Shown piece after piece: positions 58,825-64,000 of a DNA stretch of 64,000 bases (its first letter is position 1; each line of letters starts with the position of its first letter). The notes beneath the pieces were generated by a model that worked only from the letters and a program-made list of their open reading frames with translations, ran no database searches and was not told the origin of the DNA. The stretch is from Collinsella sp. AM17-1 (GTDB lineage Bacteria > Actinomycetota > Coriobacteriia > Coriobacteriales > Coriobacteriaceae): NCBI RefSeq assembly GCF_003470665.1, contig NZ_QRJZ01000006.1:1-64000 (forward strand), read 5' to 3'. A program made the position numbers and the translations under genes.

Positions 58825-59787
58825 TTAGTTGCCCGATGCCGTGCCTTGGCTCGAGTTGTCAGATGCCGTGCCGGACGCGGTTCCGCTCGAGCTGTTCGAG
58901 CTGTTGGTGTTGCTGCTGTCTGCTGTGCCCGTTCCCGAAGCGGTGTCGCTCGTCTGGCCGCCCGTGCTCGGCTGCGAACCGTCAGTCGTTTGGCTTGAGT
59001 CGGTCGTGCCGGACGGCGCGCCACTGTTGGCCGTAGAGGAATCGGTGCCCTGCGATTGGCTTTGGGTGTTCGAGGACGAATTGGCAGAGGTAGAACTGTC
59101 TTGCGTGCCGTCCGCCTGTGCCTGCTGATCTTGCGACTGGGTGTTGCCATTTGCATCGCTCTCGGTCGTGCGCGACGAAAGGATTGGCTCGGGGCGCTCG
59201 CCCAGACCCTCACCGGCGGTGGTAATAAGGATGGCGCCGGTACAGGCGATGACCGCGACGATGGCGATGGCGATCGAGAAGACGATGACCTTCTTTTGCG
59301 TCTGGCTGCGCTCTGCCGCCGCCTTGGCGCGCAGACTGTTAGGGGCGACGCGCGCCGTGGTCGCGCGTCCCGCAACCTGGCGCATTTCCTGCGTGGTCGC
59401 GGCGCCACCTAGGTGCTCCTCGACATCGGGTTCAACGGGCTCGTAGGCGCCGGCAGGGTAGTCGACAGCGGCATGCGTGCCCTTGATTGCTTCGGCGCTG
59501 GCAGAGATAAAGTGGCGGTAGACCTGCGAGGACACAACGGTGATGACCGAGCTCACGGCGGCGCCAATTACTGAACCAGCGATACCAATCTTGGAGGCAA
59601 GCGCGACGCTCGTGGCGGCAGCTGCGGCGCCGGCGATGATCTGGGGAATGGAAATGTCGTCAAACAGGCCCTTTTTGGGTGCGATGGCCATGGTCTGTCC
59701 GATGGAATGGTTCTCGTGCACGCCGTTGTTGAGCGATGCCGGCGTCATGACGCGCGTGCGCGGCGCGTCGGTATATTCAGTCGTCAT
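58825..59787 (-). CDS. Membrane protein with Ser/Thr-rich extracellular tail
   Basis: A 320-residue protein. The cytoplasmic N-terminus is followed by a Gly/Ala-rich hydrophobic region (about 45-90: IIAGAAAAATSVALASKIGIAG). A clear TM helix at about 167-192 (VIVFSIAIAIVAVIACTGAI) follows a basic segment. The C-terminal ~120 residues are almost entirely Ser, Thr, Gly, Asn, Gln and Asp and probably lie outside the cell. The function is not known; such tails are often spacers for surface display or are glycosylated. Confidence 0.7.
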   Translation of the reverse strand: MTTEYTDAPRTRVMTPASLNNGVHENHSIGQTMAIAPKKGLFDDISIPQIIAGAAAAATSVALASKIGIAGSVIGAAVSSVITVVSSQVYRHFISASAEAIKGTHAAVDYPAGAYEPVEPDVEEHLGGAATTQEMRQVAGRATTARVAPNSLRAKAAAERSQTQKKVIVFSIAIAIVAVIACTGAILITTAGEGLGERPEPILSSRTTESDANGNTQSQDQQAQADGTQDSSTSANSSSNTQSQSQGTDSSTANSGAPSGTTDSSQTTDGSQPSTGGQTSDTASGTGTADSSNTNSSNSSSGTASGTASDNSSQGTASGN

Positions 59788-60035
59788 ACGGGGTCCTCCC
59801 GGTTCGTTTAGTGCTGCGACAGGTTGTTCAGCCCTCAGGGTACCCAGTCGGTGTGAACCGGAGATGGATTCGCCCGCAACACCATCAACTCACCAAAGCG
59901 CGAAACTTCTTCTCAGGCTGACCGAATGAAGACGGGGCGAATCGTTCGGATGTCGAAAGGAAGGTTGACCGGATTTGAAATCCCGTGGAATAATCGGGCT
60001 CGCGGCGCTGTTGCTTGCGCCGGGTAGGGAGCGTC

Positions 60036-60872
60036 ATGAAAATCCTTAAGCGGATCAACAACAATACGGTTATCTGCGTAAACGCCAAGGGCCGTGAACT
60101 CGTGGCAATTGGCCGCGGTATCGGGTTTCCCAATGGCCCCGATGAGGTCACACTCGATAAGATCGAGCGAACCTTCTACGGTGTCGACTCGCGCTACCTA
60201 GCGCTGCTCGACGAGATCGATCCTCAGGTGATGGAGTTCTCCGCCCAGATTGCCGATATCGCTCGCTCCAACATCTCGCGCGAGCTCTCGGCAAACCTTC
60301 CCTTTACCATGGCTGACCATATCGCCTTTGCCATCAAACGCTGCCGCGAGCATATGTTTGTGCAGATGCCGCTCTCCTATGATGTGCAGCAGATGTACCC
60401 CATTGAGTACAAGATCGCCAAGTTCGCGATTGAGGGCATCAATCGCGGCTTCAACGTCAAGATGCCGCGGGGGGAGGCGAGCGGTATCGCGCTCTGTATC
60501 GTCAACAGCGTGGTCGCCTCGTCTTCAAAGGCCAAATCCAATACGGTGCGTAAGGACGAGGTGATGCTCGAGAGCTTCACCAAGATTATCGAATCCGAGC
60601 TGGGGGTTTGCGTGGACCGCGACGGCTTTGACTTTTGCCGTTATGCCACGCACGTGCGCTACCTGTTAGAACGCGTGCAGACAGGAGAGCCCCTCAACAC
60701 GGAGAACGGCGCGCTTTACGGACCGCTCTGCGAGCAGCATCCCGACGTGGCCGTGTGCGTCGACCGCATGGCCGCGCTTATCGAAGAGCGCTTTGACGCC
60801 GGGCTCGCCGATGAAGAGAAGGTCTACCTGATGCTCCACGTCAATCGCGTCTGCGCGGGATCTAGGTCCTAA
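60036..60872 (+). CDS. BglG/LicT-family transcriptional antiterminator
   Basis: A 278-residue PRD-containing antiterminator. The RNA-binding CAT domain is residues 1-55 (MKILKRINNNTVICVNAKGRELVAIGRGIGF). PRD1 (about 70-170) and PRD2 (about 175-275) contain the regulatory histidines, e.g. in MADHIAFAIKRC. It controls PTS genes by binding an RNA antiterminator when not phosphorylated by PTS proteins. The next gene is a PTS IIBC preceded by a terminator with an overlapping antiterminator stem, so the target is immediate. Confidence 0.93.
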   Translation: MKILKRINNNTVICVNAKGRELVAIGRGIGFPNGPDEVTLDKIERTFYGVDSRYLALLDEIDPQVMEFSAQIADIARSNISRELSANLPFTMADHIAFAIKRCREHMFVQMPLSYDVQQMYPIEYKIAKFAIEGINRGFNVKMPRGEASGIALCIVNSVVASSSKAKSNTVRKDEVMLESFTKIIESELGVCVDRDGFDFCRYATHVRYLLERVQTGEPLNTENGALYGPLCEQHPDVAVCVDRMAALIEERFDAGLADEEKVYLMLHVNRVCAGSRS

Positions 60873-60958
60873 TCGACCGCTCGCCGCTGAAGTTTGACCG
60901 TTGGCCGGTTTCGACTTTCGTAAAAGCAACTGTTGGATGTAGTTTCATAGTCACATAA

Positions 60959-61037
60959 GGTGTTATTCGAGAAGAGCCTCGAAGCATGACGTAGACAGTT
61001 CCCTGTCCGCTTTGTGCTTTGGGGCTCTTCTGTTTTT
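60959..61037 (+). promoter_or_regulatory. Ribonucleic antiterminator overlapping a terminator
   Basis: TTCGAG-AAGAGC-CTCGAA (60966-60983) can form an antiterminator hairpin. Its bases overlap AGAAGAGCC (60970-60978), the left arm of a terminator whose right arm is GGCTCTTCT (61023-61031) followed by GTTTTTG. The two folds exclude each other, as expected for LicT/BglG control of the PTS gene at 61140. Confidence 0.7.
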
Positions 61038-61139
61038 GTCTTCTTCTTGCTTTTCTCGATTTGCCTCGTGTCAGGCCTGCCGTAATCGGTTCTTCGCGTG
61101 TGCGCAAACGGGAAGACAGAAAAGCAAGGGAGTTCAGCT

Positions 61140-62564
61140 ATGACTGACAATAAGAAAATCGCCGCGGACGTGCTCGAGGCCGTCGGTGGCAAGGAGAACG
61201 TGACGTTTGTTGCGCACTGTATGACGCGCCTGCGTTTTAACCTCAAAGATATCGATGCCCCCGATATCAAAGAAGTGAAGAAGATTGGCGGTGTGTTGGG
61301 TGCTCAAATCTCCGGAGGGCAGTTCCAGGTAATCGTGGGCCAAAACGTGCCCAAGGTTTATGACGAGCTCTGCAAGATCGGCGGCTTTGCCAAGCAGGAC
61401 GCCATCGACGAGAACCTTGATGCTCCTAAGCAGAAGCTCACACCTAAGGTTATTGGCAATAACATCCTCAACTACCTGTCAAGCTCCATGGTGCCTATGA
61501 TCCCCGTCCTAATGTGTGCTGGCCTGTTCAAGACCGTAGCGGTGGTGCTGGGACCTACGATGGCGGGCGTGCTGTCCGACACAAGCGACCTTTATGTTCT
61601 GATGAACATGGTTTATGACGCAGCGTTCTATTTTATCCCCATCTACCTTGGCTATAATGCGGCTAAGAACATTGGCGTAACGCCTGTCCTCGGTGCCTTT
61701 ATGGGCGGCATTCTTATCGACCCGACCATGATTCAGCTTGCGACCGATGGAGCTCAGTTCTCCGTTTATGGCATTCCCTGCGTCGCCGCAAACTACACAA
61801 AGACGGTCCTTCCCATTCTTCTGTCCGTGTGGGCGATGAGTTATATCGAGCGCTTCTTCCGCAAATATGTGCCAGATACCCTTTCAACGGTTTTCGCGCC
61901 TTTCCTTACCATGGTCGTCGCTGTTCCTGTGTCTCTCTGCGCTCTCGCCCCTGTTGGTTCATGGGCCGGTAATGCCCTCGCCGCCGGTTTTGAGTTCCTT
62001 GGTACTTCCGGTGGTATCGCCGCCATCCTCGGAGGAGGTATTCTGGCGGGTCTTTGGTGCCCAATGATTATTACCGGCATGCATGTGGCGGTTGCGATGA
62101 TTGCCATCGCTAACTATATGACTGTGGGAACCGACAGCTTTGTTTTGGTTGCGACGGGCGTTAGCCTTTGGGCGACCTTCGGCTGCGAGGTGGCGACCTG
62201 GCTCAAGCTGTGCGATAAAGACGAGAAGAGCATGGCATTCGGCTATTTGGTCGCAAACATTGTCGGAGGCGTCGGCGAGCCTTTCATCTACGGCATGATG
62301 CTGCGCTATCGCCGCGTGTTTGTCTGGAAGATTATCGGATCCTTTGTTGCCGGTGCGCTTGCAATCGCTCTCGGAGCCACGGTTTATACTGCCGGCGCGG
62401 CATCTAACTTCTTGGAGTTCCTCGCGTTTGCGGGCGGCGGGACCCAGAATCTCATCAACTTTGGAATCGCTGCTGGTGCAGGCTTCCTTGTGAGCGCCTT
62501 GGGCACGTATTTCCTGGGCTTTACGGCGGATGAGCTCGAGAATGGTCCCGTTTCCGAGCGTTAA
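61140..62564 (+). CDS. PTS transporter subunit IIBC (glucose/beta-glucoside type)
   Basis: A 474-residue PTS permease. The N-terminal EIIB domain (1-85) has the phosphorylated cysteine in VTFVAHCMTRLRF. EIIC (about 105-465) has about ten TM segments and the GEPFIYGMM signature. The fused EIIA domain of BglF-type permeases is missing, so EIIA must come from elsewhere. Substrate is probably a beta-glucoside or related sugar, judging from the BglG-type antiterminator. ATG 61140 has AAGGGAG. Confidence 0.92.
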   Translation: MTDNKKIAADVLEAVGGKENVTFVAHCMTRLRFNLKDIDAPDIKEVKKIGGVLGAQISGGQFQVIVGQNVPKVYDELCKIGGFAKQDAIDENLDAPKQKLTPKVIGNNILNYLSSSMVPMIPVLMCAGLFKTVAVVLGPTMAGVLSDTSDLYVLMNMVYDAAFYFIPIYLGYNAAKNIGVTPVLGAFMGGILIDPTMIQLATDGAQFSVYGIPCVAANYTKTVLPILLSVWAMSYIERFFRKYVPDTLSTVFAPFLTMVVAVPVSLCALAPVGSWAGNALAAGFEFLGTSGGIAAILGGGILAGLWCPMIITGMHVAVAMIAIANYMTVGTDSFVLVATGVSLWATFGCEVATWLKLCDKDEKSMAFGYLVANIVGGVGEPFIYGMMLRYRRVFVWKIIGSFVAGALAIALGATVYTAGAASNFLEFLAFAGGGTQNLINFGIAAGAGFLVSALGTYFLGFTADELENGPVSER

Positions 62565-62598
62565 GTTTTCTACGGCCTGCGTGTGGCAGGACGCATTG

Positions 62599-62628
62599 GA
62601 AGGGCGTCCATGACGCCCTTCTCTTTTT
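62599..62628 (+). terminator. PTS gene terminator
   Basis: GAAGGGCGTC-CAT-GACGCCCTTC followed by TCTTTTT. Confidence 0.9.
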
Positions 62629-62682
62629 GTATTTCTATTTCCGATGTTTGGGCGGCGTGTGCCGCGAAGAGTTGGAGTTGGA

Positions 62683-63894
62683 ATGAACATAGAGTTTGGA
62701 ATCTCGAAGATTGACGTAACACCCCAGTCTCCTTGCCGCATGGGCGGCTACAACAGAAAAGGTGCCTGGACGGATGTTCTTGATCCTATTGAGGTCAACG
62801 CTAGCGCTGTCTGTGTTGATCTTGTCCCGTTTATTCTTATCGAGCTCGATTCAATAATGGTGTCGAAAGATTTTTCCCTTTCGGTCAAGAACGCCGTATC
62901 GTCAAAAACGGGCATCGATTCGAGCAATATCGTCGTCGCATGCATTCATACCCATTCTGCACCATGCTATTTTAAGCTTGCCTACGAGGACACGTTACCT
63001 GAAACCGAATTGACGAGTGATTTGATTGGCTTGGCTACCGAGGCGGCGGTATCTGCATGGGCGTCCAGGTCGAAGGCGACCGTATCGATGGAGATGTTAG
63101 GCATCGAGGGACTGTACGGGAATCGAAATGTTCAGGGCGGTCCGGCCGATAAACAGGTAAGTATTTTCTCGTTTGAGGACGCTCAAGGTGGTCGCCCAAT
63201 TGGAAAAATGCTGTTCATGTCCGCTCATCCTACCATCCTTAATGGGAAAAGCGCCGTCCTCTCTGCTGATTTGATTGGGCATGTCAGGCAGCGTTTGGAG
63301 AGGAAATATGGCTGTCCTGTACTTTGCGTCAACGGAACGTGCGGGGATGTGTCGACGCGTTTCTATCGGCAAGGGGAGGGAGTTGCCGAACTCGAGCGTA
63401 CGGCTAACGAACTTTGCGCTCAAATTGAATCCAAGCGTGAGCGCGCGGCACTCAGAGTTGATACTCCGCGTTGGGGCTCTATCAGCATGAAGAGTGTCTA
63501 CGATGCAAAAACAGATCCGGATTGGATCGAGATGACCAATCGGATAGAGGCTATGGATGCGAGCCCGATGCGAGACTTTCTCCTTAAGCGGCAACAGCTT
63601 AAGCTCTCGATGGGGAAAATCGAGCTTGAGCTTCCGAGCCAGTTTGCGGTAATTGGTAACTGCATTTTTATCACGATGCCATGCGATACGTGTAGCACAT
63701 TAGGCTTGGATTTTAAGAGGGCGTTTAGCCAATACAACGTCTTTGTTATCGGCTATGCGAACACGTACTGCAACTACCTTGTGCCTCAGGAAGACTACGG
63801 CAAGTATTTTGAAACCTACAACTCGCGAACGCCGCGCGGGGTTGCCGATGCGTTCGTTGCGCGAATCATTCAGGCGGTCGGTGCCGCGCTATAG
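62683..63894 (+). CDS. Neutral/alkaline ceramidase-like hydrolase
   Basis: A 403-residue protein resembling the N-terminal domain of neutral/alkaline non-lysosomal ceramidases: IEFGISKIDVTPQSPCRMGGY, then CIHTHSAPCYFKLAY (metal-binding HTHSAP), ILFMSAHP-like FMSAHPTILNGK and CVNGTCGDVSTRFYRQG. The C-terminal Ig-like domain of true ceramidases and a signal peptide are absent, so it is probably cytoplasmic and acts on another amide substrate, perhaps a sugar amide imported by the neighbouring PTS. ATG 62683 has GTTGGAG. Confidence 0.75.
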   Translation: MNIEFGISKIDVTPQSPCRMGGYNRKGAWTDVLDPIEVNASAVCVDLVPFILIELDSIMVSKDFSLSVKNAVSSKTGIDSSNIVVACIHTHSAPCYFKLAYEDTLPETELTSDLIGLATEAAVSAWASRSKATVSMEMLGIEGLYGNRNVQGGPADKQVSIFSFEDAQGGRPIGKMLFMSAHPTILNGKSAVLSADLIGHVRQRLERKYGCPVLCVNGTCGDVSTRFYRQGEGVAELERTANELCAQIESKRERAALRVDTPRWGSISMKSVYDAKTDPDWIEMTNRIEAMDASPMRDFLLKRQQLKLSMGKIELELPSQFAVIGNCIFITMPCDTCSTLGLDFKRAFSQYNVFVIGYANTYCNYLVPQEDYGKYFETYNSRTPRGVADAFVARIIQAVGAAL

Positions 63895-63952
63895 CAGGCG
63901 CTATAGACCATCGTGGTAGATGAACCGGTCAGGATTATACGGAGCATGTATT

Positions 63953-64000
63953 GTGTCAATCATTGAACCTCTCATCCAACAAGTCCTTATCATGTTTTTG
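63953..64000 (+). CDS. Start of a probable membrane transporter (partial)
   Basis: GTG 63953 is preceded by ACGGAG and opens a frame reading MSIIEPLIQQVLIMFL up to the window edge. The start resembles AEC-family (auxin efflux carrier-like) permeases, but only 16 residues are visible. Confidence 0.4.
   Translation, partial: MSIIEPLIQQVLIMFL

Noticed and set aside
1..64000. CRISPR arrays
   Set aside because: No regularly spaced direct repeats and no cas genes were seen; the repeats found are inverted or two-copy.

Overview
The window looks like chromosome of a Collinsella-type member of the Coriobacteriia (Actinomycetota). This is inferred from GC-rich, strongly biased coding sequence, an anaerobic gene set (class III ribonucleotide reductase nrdD/nrdG, flavodoxin, ferredoxin-type aldo/keto reductase), PTS and GntR sugar regulation, and protein families typical of gut coriobacteria (DUF3793, YolD/Y-polymerase pair). 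No rRNA, CRISPR array, prophage or intact insertion sequence was seen. Gene order is mostly short operons separated by strong hairpins.

Layout. 0-6.5 kb: tRNA-Leu, a SpoIIE-type phosphatase and a fused STAS/anti-sigma kinase protein, a tRNA-Gly/Cys/Gly cluster followed by a repeat-rich gap, a GH13 alpha-glucosidase, then tRNA-Gly/Val. 6.5-10.4 kb: nrdD and nrdG, with an NrdR-type operator and two very long inverted repeats between the genes. 10.5-16 kb: folE-HD-folB, a SprT-like metallopeptidase, dipeptidase, slyD next to a ureE-like gene, and a Cof hydrolase. 16-19.6 kb (minus strand): Fur/PerR, acylphosphatase, oxidoreductase, RNase H and LysR. 19.7-30 kb: metY behind a Cys-containing leader peptide, a secreted protein, aldo/keto reductase, an oxidoreductase bracketed by two covarying inverted repeats, endonuclease IV and an amino-acid ABC transporter. 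30-36 kb: flavodoxin/DUF3793, a heavy-metal-associated protein, an SOS-controlled Y-family polymerase, half of an iron-ADH-like protein, and pgi. 36.2-39.3 kb: a decayed conjugative-element fragment (TraG/VirD4 with an internal amber codon, a ClpP-like protease, an unknown protein).

41-52.5 kb is the most interesting block. It holds a GntR/UTRA regulator, a YfcC-type permease and ten collinear genes. These include FrlC-, FrlB- and FrlD-like proteins, so it is probably an enlarged fructosamine (Amadori product) catabolic operon. It also has a second PfkB kinase, two amidohydrolase-fold proteins that lack the usual HxH metal motif, a YjbQ protein, a BtpA/SgcQ protein and an FGGY kinase.

52.6-64 kb: TatD and TcdA, a candidate small RNA, an orphan SdpR/SdpI pair, ettA, a frameshifted Pro/Glu-rich gene, a membrane protein with a Ser/Thr-rich tail, a BglG-type antiterminator with an RNA antiterminator/terminator switch before a PTS IIBC gene, a ceramidase-like protein, and the start of a probable membrane transporter cut by the window edge.

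All functional calls come from reading motifs. No database search was run.
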